Positions 9,901-22,348 of a DNA stretch of 64,000 nucleotides are shown here, piece by piece; the first letter of the stretch is position 1; each line of letters starts with the position of its first letter. Origin of the DNA: Pocillopora verrucosa (Eukaryota > Cnidaria > Anthozoa > Scleractinia > Pocilloporidae); the NCBI RefSeq assembly GCF_036669915.1, contig NC_089321.1:2136316-2200315 (forward strand), given 5' to 3'. Under the pieces are notes generated by a model. That model did not search any database, was not told the origin of the DNA, and worked only from the letters and a program-made list of their open reading frames with translations. The position numbers and the translations under genes were made by a program.

Positions 9901-12900
9901 CATTTTCAACATGAACCACATGGTTGTCACAAAAATAGGTGTTAACATGTACACCTAGAGAGTGAACAAAAAGCAAGCCAGGTTCAGTGGGGCAGGGGGG
10001 GGGGAGGGGTTAGGGGAAATGAGATGGAAGGAGTAATAACTGCAATGTTAACGTATCTAAACAGATGCTCCCCTTTGAAACCTTCACTCAATATTTATGT
10101 CTTTCAGTGGGAAATTAGAACTGATACAGCCCTCCAGGAAAAGGAAAAATTTCTACCCACTTACATGTAGGGGAGGGAGGGGGAATTATTTCAGAGGTAA
10201 AGGGGAACTCACAAATCAACTTTGGAAGAGTGAGGTTGGAGCTCAAACCACCAAATAGACACTCCGGAAATGATGGAACATTTTCCAACACATTACTCAC
10301 TGACATTTTCTTGTTTCCTTTGAAGGACATTGAGAATCTGAAAAGGAGTTTGCATTATGCTAAACATGTTCTTCAAGCAGATTATGAGAATAAACTGCAA
10401 GAGAGAGCTTTGGACTTGTAAGTATTGGCTTTTGACACTCTAGGGTTAGTTAGTATGGGTACAGTCATACGGAGAGAGTGTTGTAAGATTAGGAGTTTGT
10501 TAAGCCTTTTCTTTTGTGAAGCTGAAACTATTAATGAGCTCAGTCTGATAAAGGTGCAGATGGCATGATCATCTGACATGTCAGATGTCAGGATTTTGCA
10601 ATTGTTGTTGCTGTTGTTATTGTTGTTGTTGACTTGAACACTGATTGTTATTGTTGTTCTATGCCTCTCACTTTTACATGCAATCCATTAGGTGAATGAA
10701 ATCAGAAACACTGCTTTAAGAGGAATTTTATTTTCTCTCAGTTTTTATCCTGTTTTGTGTTTTTTTATGTAAGATTTGTGTGGGTAGAGGGTGCATTGTA
10801 AAGTTTGTGATGTGTTCCTCTTGCAGATATTGTAGAGTCAATGACAGAATCTTGGAACTGGAGAAACAGCATGAAGATGTAAGTTAATTAGTGTGAAAAA
10901 GAATCCACATTTCAAAAAAGGAACTGGCGTTGGTCAGTATAAAATGTTGGTCTGCATAAAATGACTAGGGTTCTGTCACAAATGGTACAATTCTAATGGC
11001 TTGTGCTACTGGTGATCTATTCAAATAATAGATTCCATGTTAATTGTCATGCATCTTTTCAGTAATATTTCAGATCACAGATAACATCAAAATACTGTAC
11101 TACATAAGTGGCACATGCAGCTCAATTGAGCATGCCACTGATGCTCTTTCCTCATTTTGACATCTTCTGTCAGCGATCTGTTAGTGCACAGACCCAATTG
11201 GCAACATGGAAACTAAAGTGCTTGTTTTATATAACAAAGTTGCAAATACTTGTCACTGGGGACATCATTTACATGTATACATCTGTCCCCCAATAGATCA
11301 CAAACAAGAACCAATCAAAATGTGTGTATGATTTAGCATATGATATATTGTGAGCATAGCGACAGACCCACTGAGGTTTTGAGCATATGATATATTGTGA
11401 GCACAGTGACAGACCCAATGAGGCTTTACCCTCATCAACTATCACACAAAAGAAATCTCAACTCTATAATCAGATTATTAAGTATTTTAGTTTGTTGTGA
11501 TCATTTCTCTTTTTCTTAGCGTGTTAATGTTATCAGAAGAAGCTACCGTCAGCAGCTTGCTGATGCTATAACCCAAATCTCCAGCCAACACCAGGTAGAG
11601 ATTTCTCTTTTGCAGTTCTCTTGACAAGTGCAAAGAATGCAATCTCCAAACCACAGCTGTACTTTAAGATACTACTTCTTCATTTCATGACAACAATAAT
11701 TGTAGCTCAGTCCATTTGATATATCATGATATTTTGATGGACCTGATGAAACCTTTACTCTCAGACTACTTTAGTTCTTGTCAGGGGAGCATGTTTTAGG
11801 CTCTCAGTTTAAATGATGTTCCAAACCAGTAACTGCAACTTTTTGGAGTCAGGTGCAGGGTTATTTGAACGATGCATTTGACACTCCTTTTATGGTAATT
11901 TACTTGTGGAAGATGCAGTGGTCTGGTCTATGTTTTGTCTTTTAGGGCAAAACACTTTACTTTCATAGTGACTTTCCTTATCATCCAAGCCTCAGCTATT
12001 TGAAGGGTGGACAACGCTATCCACTGGATACATGTATATCTCTATCTGGTTGATAGTGCAGTATGTACAAGTATTCACGACACTTATCTACTGGATAGTA
12101 ATTTAACCGTTGGATTTTTATACTACCTTTGAACAACTGAGCCCAAGAGTATAAATGGGTATTGACGAATTGTCAGGGAAGCCTGATGAAATGCTGCGGG
12201 TAACCTTGTGGTGGAGTAGCATCTCATCCAGGGGGGAGTAGTGATACTCTTAGTTGTTCATGCCAAGGAAACCGGGATAAGCACTAACTGAGTGGGCCAC
12301 TTAGCTTGGCACCAGTATACACTTAAGCTTACCTTTGATTATATGTTCTCAATTAAGGAGTATTATGCAAAGAAGAGCAAGCAAGACAAAGCGAAGTTTT
12401 CGGAAAAGCTCAGAAAAGTCCAAGACGATGATGAAGAAAAGAAAAAAGCTAAACAACAGCAGGACTCCATCATAGAGATGATGAAGATGCAGATGAGAGA
12501 TGCACAGGAAAGAGCAGATAGAGAACTGCAGGATGCACTCAACAGACCCAAATCAGCAAGTAGTGTTGCTACAAATCCTGAGATTTATGAGCTGCGAGAG
12601 GAAGTTGAAAAACTAGAAAATAAAGTGGATGATTTGATGAATCAGCTAGATGACAAAGAAACTGAGAACAGGCGTTTAGGTGAGTTTGACAGTGGAAGAA
12701 GTGTATTCACAATCATAGTGCTACTCTAAGATAAGGGGACCAAAATATGCGCGTTGAACGCGCATAGCGTGCGTATTTAACCAATTATGCACACTAGTAT
12801 TGACATGCGAGTATACGCGTATCTTCGCTCCGACGAAGGGCTAACGCTCCGGGAACGTCAGCATTAGAAACCCTTTACGATGGTCATTCATTACATTATC

Positions 12901-15900
12901 AAACATTTAAGAGGTAACTCAGAGGCCACCCTGACAGTTTTCAATGGGGCCCTTATGATATGTGTATTATGTACAAGATCTGCTTATTTTTTCCATTTTT
13001 TTCACAGCTTGGAAAATCTGAGTATTCATAGTATAACACATGTGTGTGTAAACATCTCTGATGGTGTTATTTTCTTTTCAGCAACTGATATTGACGATTT
13101 AAATGAACAACTTAGAGGTGATCGACAGCAAATCCAACAGGTGATTGAAATGATTTATATGTTGTAGATGGTTGAGTTGTCATTAGATTATTTTTTGTTG
13201 TTTTAGTCCTCTTGGATCGAGTTCTCAGTAGTTTACTAAAACTCCATAAAAGTTTGCTTAGCACGTCTTTTCGCTCCCGGGTGAAGAGAATAACTGTACA
13301 AGATTGATTGTCTCGCCTAAGAAACACAACACAATCATCAAGGCAATTGGCCAGAACTAGACCTCTCGATCACAAAGATACGTGTTTTACCATGTTCCTT
13401 GAGCAAATAGATCCCATGATGCCATGTTTCTGTTCAGTAATAGATCACAGATGACGTCAAAATGTCTGATATGATCTATTACTGTACAGACCCACGACAA
13501 CATGAAATCTATTTATTTTACAAGATAAAAATGTTGATGTCATCTATGTGTCGGTCTTCCAATAGATCAGGAATAGGAAACAATCAAAACGTGTGAATAA
13601 TCCAACTTATCATGTACACTGTAACAAGATATGTCTGTTTTGGAAAATTAACACTGCACCGTGTGATTACTTATCATGTCATTTATTTCGTTTCCCGGTG
13701 TGATCACGATGTTTTTACCAGTTGAAGAAAGATCTTTCCGATGCTTTGCTCGCAGCTGAACATGAACGAAACAACTTCAAAGCTGAGGTTAGTTTCCAGA
13801 CACTTTTTCATGGAAGGCCCAAATTAGGAGTGTGTTTTAGTTTCAGTCTTAACCAATGATTTGTTAATAGCCCTCTAGTATTTCCATAACAACATATTAC
13901 AAGAATTCTTGTTAATTACAACTTTAACTCCAGTTACTGCATAATCAATTGATATATCGAAAAATTCCTACAGATATGTATACACATTAAACATAAAATC
14001 TCTAAAATTCACAAAGTTTGGCGGGGGGAGGGTTATTTTTATCGGGCTGACCTGCAACTGCTATCAGAATGAAAATATTCTCAATTCTTTGAAGCTAAAC
14101 TTAATATTTCAAGCACGTTTACAGATAAACATAATCATGGAGGACTGCATGTTTTGATGGTTGCATATATGTAGTTGTAGTCTTTGTAGATGTCTACAAT
14201 TTTATTTTTCACTATCCATGTTTTCTTCTCAGCATAAAAATTCTATTGATCAAGATTCTTCTAACCAGCAAAATGAAGAGGTCAAAACTGTGGATCAAAC
14301 TACCATATTCTTTCTTGTAAGAAATAACAGCAATAAATATGAAGATATTCCTAATACAGATAAACTCGGTACTTGTATATAAAAGCCGTTAAATTATACA
14401 AATTGAAAGGTTGTTTCTATTTTGATAGCTTCCATTACATTATACGAAGGGCAGTTTAAATGACTGGTGACTGGTTTAATATTAATATGATTCTGATTAA
14501 AAATACCACGTTTAACTTCGATCAAACCTATTTCAAGATAAAGTTTCTCAGCTTTGAAAAGTCCAATTTTCATTTTCCAATGAAATCAAAGCATTTTCTG
14601 GTCAGTAGAATTAATCTGTAATTATTTTACTCTTGAACCTTCCAATGTTTTTCATTTGAGTCGAATACAACGCTCAATCGAAACTGTTTCTTCTCGGTAA
14701 ATGTGAGCTTTAAGTGAAATAAATAAGCATAATTTTCAGCATTTTAGGTAAATGAATTTTAAATTTTCTGTCATGTAGACACAATAAATTGCGTTTTTTT
14801 TTTTTTTTTTTGAGAAATCTATCTCTGATCAAATGAAAAATCTAATCCCCTAAAACTTCTTAGTAAGAGGGTTGTTTTGCAGCGAGTTTTCAGTATTTTA
14901 AATAAAGAAAATTTGAATTTTCCGTCATGTAGAGATAAAGTAAATCGCGTATTTTTTTTTTAAGGAACCTATGTCTGATCAAATGAAAAATCTAATTCAC
15001 TTAAACTTCTTAGTACTTCACAGAATTTGACGGGGAAGCGGGTCGCAACACAAACATTGTTTAGATAATGAGCGATGTTTTGCAGCGAGTTTGGAGTGGG
15101 AGTAAACTTTACAATCCTTAATTAAACTTTTTATGTTTGTGTTCCTTTGTGCAGCTACAAAGTCAAAGGGCACAGCTAGAAAGAGAGATGGACAATAAAC
15201 TGCAGGAGACGAAAACAAATGTATGTTATTCCGCTCAAACTGTTCTGCTAATCAAATGCGTTCATTTTTTCAACATACATGTATCCCTGTGCCTATAGGC
15301 CAATCGTGTTCAAGCTTTACGATAATAAAATGTCTTCGCTGGGCGTTATATCTATGTTAGACGGCATGGCCTGGCCTGGCCTGGTGCTCCACGTGTTTAC
15401 CATATTTTGTACAACTGGTGATACTCTTTCCATTACTTTTGAGACTTTTCCAAACTCAATTTTGCGTTTCCTGAGTCCATTTCTTGATCGAAGTCAGTTG
15501 CTTCCTCTATTTATACATCATCACTCAGTTTTAACTTCAACTGCTCAGCCATTTTTAAGCTCAATCCAAATCCAATGTTTCCACATCCACTGCCTTCTCT
15601 ATTTCGTTAAGAGTCCACCCTAAGTCGTCTCTAACTTTTACTTTCTGTCAGTTAATGGCAGCTTCGAGGAAACAAGTCGAGGAGCTGCAGCGAGCACATG
15701 ATCAGAAGATTAAAGAACAAAAAATTATAGATGAGAAGAGAAAGCTGATGGAGAGCCAGCAAACTAAGGTATGTAATGTTTGTCTAAGGATCCTGTAGAA
15801 AAAGGGTTTATCACCCGATTTGAAATTTTGCACAGGTATTAGAATCACTTAGTACAGGTTAAACGTTTAGGTAGGTATGTACATTTAGGCGAGCTATGTT

Positions 15901-18900
15901 GAGAGTCGTAAGTTGTCCGGAGATATCAAACAAGGAAGCTTCGTTGAGTTAGAATTTGGGTTTTAAAGAATTGATATACTAAAGAATCTTATTTTGACCT
16001 TCGCTCAATTGGGCAAGCGATTCTCGCAAAAACGTTTCGAAATCTTCCAGTGTATCGTTGGACTGTTTTTCGTTTCCTCTCTTACCAGAAGACATTAATA
16101 CAGTAACACTCACATGTAGTAACTAAGAAGTTAGAAAAATATTAAGGAAAAAAATGGAACTTTTAGCCTCTTTCGCTCGAAGCTTTAAAAAATCTTGTTT
16201 AGTGACCGCTGACCTGACCTGAGCTATGCTACAGGGTGAAAAAGTGTCGTCACCAGTCTATCTAGATTTGATTTTAAGTCTAACGGAAACTAAGGGCCGA
16301 GCTTGTTTGACTGATTTTCTGTTTTATCAGATTTACGGAGAAGATTCAGTTTGGTGTTTTTTTTTTTTTTTTTTTTTCATTATTCTGGATACAGTTACGT
16401 TGTGAAGTAAATAAAAAATTATTGAACGGTACGTTATGCTGGAGATATGGAACTTTTCGAAGGCATTTCTTGTAAGCCAAACGGAAGATCATGTTAAGAT
16501 TTCTTTTGTTATTGGTTCTACATTTGCAAAATGTAAGGATTTTTCAGGGTATTACTAGACTCTTGTTTTCGACCAAGAAGGGATGTTCTTTTGTTCGTCG
16601 TGTAAAGTTTTCAAGTTTTCTTTGGTTGCGTCGTGACTTTTGGACTCATGTCGAAAGGCATTGATTTACACATTCCATGCGTCAAATTACTTGAAATATA
16701 GACCGTGCGTTACGTGAAGCATATAACATAACTATTAGCTTCGTAATCCTATGTGGACGCTTATGACGTCGTCAAACAAATTCGAGATGGAAAGATTTTC
16801 TCTGCGATTGACTTCAAAGTTCCCGTCCGGTTTGGCCGCGATTGGTTTTTGATTTTCAAGATGATTTTTCCGTTGCATCCCGATTGTGATAGACTCTTAG
16901 GAGCTCAAAATAACAAGTAATTTTGCGGAAGGATACTCGATTTTGAAAGCAATGGACGCTGTTGATAAAGTTGCTCAACTAATGTCACACAAAATGACCA
17001 TGACGGGGTACCGGTATGGTGTACACGAGTGCGTCAGTTTTCAGAAGGAAGAAAGGGTAGTTTTTCGAGCCGAGTCCATCTGTTAGTTTCAGCTGGGCGC
17101 ATAGCGAGTCAGGCAGAAGTATCCCATGAGGTAGTGTGTCAGTATCGATCCAGACGTTCAGTTACATTCATAAGTTTGCTCAACTAACCTGCACAATGCA
17201 CTGTACTTCATTTATTACCTCATACGTGCCTGCACCAAAAGTCCACCACTCTTGCACCATCTGAAAGCACCACTGTCATCGGACGACCACTTACTGAGCG
17301 GGTCCCAGTTGTCCATTATGAGCCAGGCGTCTTGGTGTCCAGGCTCAGGCGAATGGTAAGGCCGGGTGAGGGGCAACGGGTAAGAGATCTGGGAAACAAT
17401 CGACTGCGGAAGGTTAAGTCCATTTTTTTTAATGCACAGAGTTTTGTTGATTCATTGTCATAAGCCTCGAGTGAAATGCATATGCAATGAAATGAATAAC
17501 AAAATTAAGGTCTCGATATGTGAAAAGTCACTCACCCAGTTTGGCCGCGAGTTTTGAGATTTTCGAGATGGTATTTCCGTTCCATCTCGATTCAGATAGA
17601 CTTTTAGGAACTTTAAATGAAAGTAACTTTACGGAAGGAGACCCGATATGGAAAGCTATGGACATTTAAGCCCTTAAAAGCGACGTAAAGAGCTTTCAAG
17701 TGAACAATAAAACGATTCCCAAACGCGATATGGATTATACCTGGTAAATGAAAACTGAATTTGCTGACTAAAGAGGGGTTTCTTCACTTTCCGAACATTT
17801 TTTGGCGTAGTAAATATTATTTTTAAGTGTTGCTATGTCCTTGAATTATGTGCAACACAAGATTTTGTTTTAAATCTGACAACTCTCAGAATTTTGTGGC
17901 CGTTAAGCGGAAGTAGGAAACCGGTTAAACGTGGAAAAATGACAATGTGGATTGTTTTAATGTTTACATAATTATTGATTCGTCGAGTGAAAAGTTTACA
18001 GGTAAATGAATGACAAAACTTCCTGTTTTAAGTGGGAAGCGAATTTGTACCATCTTGGAGCTCTTATCTTGCATTCCACGATTATGCAGAACAATGATCA
18101 TGTGATCGTTGGTTCATCTTGCATTCTGGAACTTCTTTCCTAATCTCTGCACTGATAACAAAAATCTTCTCTGAATAATCTGTTTTCTTACGAGTTTTCT
18201 GTTACTTTTTTATTGGGTATTTGAGAAGAGGGGGCAGAGGGAGGTTCTGGTTTTAGTTTTAGGACACGTACTCGTGATAATATCCAGGCTTTCTTGCTTT
18301 CTTTTGAATTACCTCTCAAATAAAACCTGCATGGTTCCCACTTCTTGAAGAACAAGATATAGCACATGAATTTTGAACCTTAGTGACTTACTACCGTTCT
18401 TCTGCTCATTGCGCAAAAACTTTGCGAGATTCACTCTTTTTTCCAAGTAATTTTACATAATTTATTTGCTTTCATAATTTCTCTTGGTACAGGAGAAGCC
18501 TCAACTGAATGAGTCTGAGAAAGATGACTTGTTGAGAAAATTACAAAAACTTGAGAAGAAACAGAAAGCTGAGATTCTAAGGTGAGGTTTATGAAGTGAT
18601 CCGCTGATAAACGGGTCAGAAAATTCGAAAGTGACCGAACGTAATTTTATCCATGTCTTTCAAAGTTGCTTTTCAAGCCAGGTTCTGCCTGGCTGGAAGG
18701 CCAGCTTCTATTTTGCCTGTCTTTTGACACAACCTCTGTGACAGCCTGGCAGGAAGCTGCACGAGTTTTACTACGGATTTGCTTCAGTGAGAGACTGACT
18801 GACTGGCTATGCTTAGATAATTCTCTTTCTCTTTCCATTTATATTTTTAGGTTGCAGAAAGAACTTGATAGAGTGAACAGAACATGGGAAATGAAAGTCA

Positions 18901-21900
18901 CCATTTTGCAACAAACGTGAGTCCGTTTTAGTCAACAACAGTTCCTTACGTGTACTCCACCGTCTTTGAATGAGGCAAACATGTCGTTATACTATTGTTC
19001 CTAATTCGTTCAGCATTGAGAAGCTGAAAAAATGTGAATGTTTAACATCCGAAATTCTGGTATTAGGTTACACGCACTGAAGGACGAAAGTTTCCTGAGA
19101 ACTTCCCTTCAACGACAAGCGGCCAGACTTCAGCATGCTGCTGTGGTGTACGCGGTATGTTTATTATGTGGCTCACTTCAAGTTCACAGGGAACCCAGCT
19201 GTGGATGAGAAGATTAGTACAGATTAAGAATAGCGAATTCAGTTTATAACCTTTGGCTACATGTATTTAGCTATGGCATGATACACACAGGGGAGGGGTG
19301 GGGTGTGATCACTCAATAATTATTCAGTACGACAACAACGCTCCAGCCCACCCCCACTTCCCTTCATTCAATCCTGTGTTATTATTTTATTTTTTTTAGA
19401 GTGACGGTCCTGCAGTTATCGTTACGGATAGGAAAGATTACGCAGCTGGAAGACCATATAGAACCTTGGTGAGTTAGAATATTTACAATCCAAATTAATA
19501 TATTTTTATGGATTTAAATTATGTGCATCGATTGAAAACAAATATATATATACACTCGATTCCAAAAATGTTGACGCGCAACAAGCGTTTATAATAAACG
19601 ATGAGACTCAGCAAAGAGCTATCCAAACTTTCCCGGAAGAAAACGTTTTATCATGAGAAAAGATTTTCCATGAATAATGAGAGAAGTAAATCACTGATTG
19701 TGTATCTGTGCGAACATTTCCCATAAAGGTGATGGGTCTTGTCGTTTGTGAATCAAGCTTATTAGGTGTCAACGTTTTTGCAATCGAGTGTATATATGAT
19801 CGAGTGATAGCCCTATCCTTGGACAAAGGTCGAATTTCACGGAAAGTTGTCCCAGATATGGCTGTTCCTTCACTGTATAATGTGGAATCACTGTTAATAA
19901 TTGAAGAAAGGTGAAATGCGGGAGAACCTGGCGAAAAACTTTGGGGCAAAGTTGACAACCATCGTCATACTCTATTTACTCCCGAAAACACATTTGTTGG
20001 GACACCTGTTGCCTCCTACGGCCTCCTCAATGTTGGCCTGCAAGTAATGTTTTACCTCCCACAATTAGGTCTGCGTCGTTTTCAAATGGCAAACGATTTA
20101 ATTTCGTGTCTTGTTTGATTTTCAAAAGGTACAGCCTGATAAGACTAAGCACACAGTACCCTTCAACACAGCTGACAGACCAGCTGCAGGTAAGGACCAA
20201 TATAGGTGGGCCTTAACTCAAGGGTGCCCTTCAGGGCTAGAAAAAGGGCACCTTGAACGGTAGAGTCCTTATAGGAGAGGTGCCTCTAAACCCCTTCCTA
20301 TGAGCTTTATGAAAACTCCAAAACATGACGGATATTTCAGTCTGTAGACTTCTCTAATATCTCTTTTACTGCGATCCTTTGTCTGGGAACTACGGTTCTG
20401 GTTGGGCTCAATTTTCTGCTAAACATGATCCCTCCGTGAAAACAGAAAACAAATTCAACAAAGCAAAATTAAACGCTTGAAAAAACAAATACTTGTGTCA
20501 GCCAAAGTACTCCAGCCTGTTCTGAGCCCTTAATCTGTGGTACTAGCCCAAGAAATCTTTGCACTAAGATTGTATTCATTTTAATAAAGTTAAGATGAGC
20601 GCATTTCAAAACTACAACGTACGATTACACGTGTTAGATTTTTCCGGATCAAGGATGATATGGGCGAGCAATATAAAAACACTTACCTTTGATTTGATTG
20701 ACAACCTAGTAAGCCGCTCTCTAAGATGGTCTCAGATTTCTGCAGACGTAAAGGGCTATGATGTTTCCGGTTGCAAATCTTTGCATTTCTAGTTTTATAA
20801 GTTGCGCATGCGTTATTGTAGGACATCGCCGTCGCACATCACTGAAAGACGTATATTTGAGATGGGCGGTTTAATTATTTGACAGCAAAAGATGTTCGGC
20901 TGTTGATGGAAATGGACTAACCAAACATTGCGCACAATAGACTTTGCTGCATTTTCGTTTTGGGACTATGAAAGGGGACAAAAACAATTTTTCCTTTGTC
21001 CCACGCTCGTGATAAGACTAAAAACATCTTTGTCTATTTCTTTACTGAGCTCAAAACTCAACATCTTTCTCATTCTATTTACAAACATGAGGCTATCAAC
21101 ATTGCTAATCCTAGCAGTATGCTTAAGAATTTCGTAATAGACCTCGCTCACCGTAGAGTCTCTGTGGCTCAGTGGTAGAGCATCGGAACGCGGAATTGGA
21201 GGTCTGAGGTTCAATTCCCCATGGGAACTCAGAATTTTTTCTTCTGTCACACGCTCGTGACAAGACGAAAGTCTCCTTTCTGCATTTCTTTACCGAGCTC
21301 GAAACTTACCATCTTTCTCAGTCTATTTACAAAACAATTTTTCTTTTTAATGCACTCCGTCATGCTATGCACCAAGGCTTGGGGCCGAGTCCAAAACGCC
21401 TTGAAAACATTGAACCTTCAAGGCACTTTTTGCTCATATAGCCCTGACACTCTCCCATATCTTCAGTGTTATAAGTGACGACTATCAGCCTGACGAGATT
21501 GTTTGGTTCGTTTGAAATTTTCTCCAGACACACCCTTCAGTGAGGATCGCCCAACTCCTACTCTGCCTTTGGAGGACAAACCACGTGTGTAAGTTATCCT
21601 TGTGTGTTTATGAGACATTCTTTGTTTGATGTTTTGTAATACTGATGTGTTAATAAAGAAGTGGTACATATAGTTGATAAATCCGTTGATCCACCTACAG
21701 TAGTAAGAAATCCTATACATCTACTGAAAATTGACCTTCTAGGTATCTAGGATAGAATTACAGCAATGTACTATCAATAAGTTCACTTCTGGTGATGTGC
21801 TCCCCAAGCTTTCAATAATGGGAACGTGGAGAGTTCTGGTGTTTGAGATAAAAAAACTTCATTCAATCTTTTTCGGTATTTTATTAATACATCTGTCTGT

Positions 21901-22111
21901 CTCTATTTATTTATTTATTCATTTATTTAGTTAGTTAATCATTAACGACTTTCTCTCTGTCTGTTTTTGTCTTTTTAGAGAAAGTAACGAAGACACAAGT
22001 TTGATAGCCAATCCGGCCGGAGTTGACGATACTGAAACAGAAGAAAAGAATGAAAATTCCTCGATGTTAGAAAGTTCAACTTCAGCGCATCAAGTGGTAG
22101 ATCCAGTGTGA
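6947..22111 (+). CDS. C10orf67: C10orf67-like coiled-coil protein, 18 exons
   Basis: Exons read from splice sites with consistent phases: 6947-7083, 9495-9615, 10326-10417, 10827-10878, 11520-11594, 12358-12679, 13082-13140, 13722-13787, 14233-14316, 15155-15220, 15652-15768, 18493-18581, 18851-18916, 19067-19154, 19400-19468, 20129-20189, 21528-21588, 21979-22111. Together they encode 585 residues. The start ATG (GACATGG) has good context. After a Ser/Pro-rich head comes a conserved-looking block (DQVRVGYFSQD, then SEIAQLKEMTE), then HVLQADYENKLQERALDLYC. Long charged coiled coils fill the middle (exon 6 is the longest) and the tail is acidic. This order recalls vertebrate C10orf67 (DUF4709-type domain) from memory. 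Linkage to Ptf1a and DNAJC1 supports the call. Function is unknown; upstream X-boxes hint at a ciliary role. Exon 9 is the least certain: it ends in an odd hydrophobic IFFL and could be a cassette (557 residues without it). Confidence 0.7.
9227..9406. mobile_element. Foldback element in intron 2
   Basis: Arms of about 67 bp: left starts AACAATTGGTTCATAC, right ends GTATGAACCAATTGTT. They share GTGCGTTCAT / ATGAACGCAC and GGAAGTTTGGAGAGCAC / GTGCTCTCCAAACTTCC, around a loop of about 45 bp. Non-coding MITE-type element. Confidence 0.8.
9988..10017 (+). other. G-quadruplex-type G tract
   Basis: Four G runs (GGGG, a run of ten Gs, GGGG, GGGG) separated by 1-3 bases, in intron 2 of the C10orf67-like gene on its coding strand. 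Confidence 0.6.
10599..10636 (+). repeat. (TTG)n microsatellite
   Basis: Imperfect GTT/TTG run in intron 3. Confidence 0.7.
11021..11335 (+). repeat. Dispersed intronic repeat, copy A
   Basis: Shares ordered blocks with 13404-13620: ATAGATTCCATG, TCAGTAAT, ATCACAGATAACATCAAAAT, CAATAGATCA and AACCAATCAAAA. Both copies lie in introns of the same gene. No termini recognised. Confidence 0.55.
11336..11429 (+). repeat. Two-copy 47-bp tandem repeat
   Basis: Unit begins GCATATGATATATTGTGAGC and is repeated head-to-tail with a few mismatches (11336-11382 and 11383-11429), in intron 4. Confidence 0.85.
12746..12766. repeat. Perfect 21-bp palindrome
   Basis: TATGCGCGTT and AACGCGCATA arms around a single G, about 65 bp downstream of the exon 6 donor. 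It may be part of the decayed element to its right. Confidence 0.7.
12823..12903 (+). mobile_element. Half of a foldback MITE related to 43502-43669
   Basis: GGGCTAACGCTC, then GTCAGC, then CTTTACGAT and an ACATTATCAA end match the right half of the element at 43502-43669. The left arm is missing or decayed. Intron 6. Confidence 0.6.
13404..13620 (+). repeat. Dispersed intronic repeat, copy B
   Basis: Relative of 11021-11335 with shared blocks around AATAGATCACAGATGACGTC and GAAACAATCAAAACGTGTG. Lies in intron 7. Confidence 0.55.
14741..15095 (+). repeat. About 150-bp tandem duplication in intron 9
   Basis: Copy one (14741-14892) and copy two (14893-15095) both hold TTGAATTTTC-like and GTCATGTAGA blocks, a T run, CTGATCAAATGAAAAATCTA, AAACTTCTTAGTA and TTTTGCAGCGAGTTT, in that order. 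The second copy carries about 45 extra bases near 15020-15070. Confidence 0.8.
16829..17670 (+). repeat. Direct repeat pair in intron 11
   Basis: About 135 bp near 16829-16965 recurs near 17540-17670. Shared blocks include GTTTGGCCGCGA, TTTCCGTT, ATAGACTCTTAGGA (ACTTTTAGGA in copy 2), TTTGCGGAAGGA-like and GCTATGGAC-like. The 570 bp in between is unrecognised, of higher GC, and may be the body of an old element. Confidence 0.55.
19553..19790. mobile_element. TA-flanked MITE with 23-bp terminal inverted repeats
   Basis: The left end CACTCGATTCCAAAAATGTT and the right end AACGTTTTTGCAATCGAGTG are near-perfect inverse copies, continuing one AC further inward, and are flanked by TA on each side. 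It is 238 bp and non-coding. Ends and target fit a Tc1/mariner-type non-autonomous element. Intron 15. Confidence 0.8.
20987..21335 (+). mobile_element. tRNA-derived SINE with duplicated tail
   Basis: A tRNA-like head (21157-21232) is followed by a tail at about 21235-21335. That tail recurs as a direct copy upstream at about 20987-21090; shared blocks are CACGCTCGTGA, AAGAC, ATTTCTTTAC and CTATTTACAAA. The arrangement is tail, head, tail, as if two SINE copies sit in tandem and the first lost its head. Intron 16. Confidence 0.65.
21157..21232 (+). repeat. tRNA-like SINE head with A and B boxes
   Basis: The A box TGGCTCAGTGG (21165-21175) and B box GGTTCAATTCC (21208-21218) match the RNA polymerase III internal promoter, 32 bp apart. 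The acceptor arm does not pair well and the element continues into SINE tail sequence, so it is not annotated as a functional tRNA gene. Confidence 0.7.
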
Positions 22112-22116
22112 ATAAA
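22111..22116 (+). terminator. AATAAA overlapping the stop codon
   Basis: The TGA stop of the C10orf67-like gene (22109-22111) shares its last base with an AATAAA hexamer. A second hexamer lies at 22343-22348, and the downstream one is the likelier polyadenylation signal. Confidence 0.4.
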
Positions 22117-22342
22117 ATTGCCCACTCTCTTGTAATCAGCTGAAGTGTTTGCTGTTCGCTTATTTTGAAGTCGTAAATAAGATGTGGAGAAGACATTAAA
22201 CTATTTATTCTAGTGCAGATGTTAGTGATTTACGTCCTGGAATAACTAACATTCTGTCTGTTATTCACTACTGTAAATATTTATCTACTTGATTATTTTT
22301 CTAATGAGTTATTCGTTTAGTTGATGAAATAATTTGATGTGA

Positions 22343-22348
22343 AATAAA
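22343..22348 (+). terminator. Probable polyadenylation signal of the C10orf67-like gene
   Basis: AATAAA about 230 bp after the stop, followed by a GT-rich stretch (ATGTATTTGTTGTCC), which fits a cleavage site. Confidence 0.6.

Noticed and set aside
15279-15623. 114-residue frame inside intron 10 of the C10orf67-like gene
   Set aside because: It lies between two well-supported exons, has no domain and contains simple repeats (GGCCTGGCCTGG).
19608-19958. Reading frames on both strands inside intron 15
   Set aside because: They overlap a non-coding MITE (19553-19790).
21157-21232. tRNA gene
   Set aside because: A and B boxes are present, but acceptor pairing is poor and the sequence continues into a repeated SINE tail.
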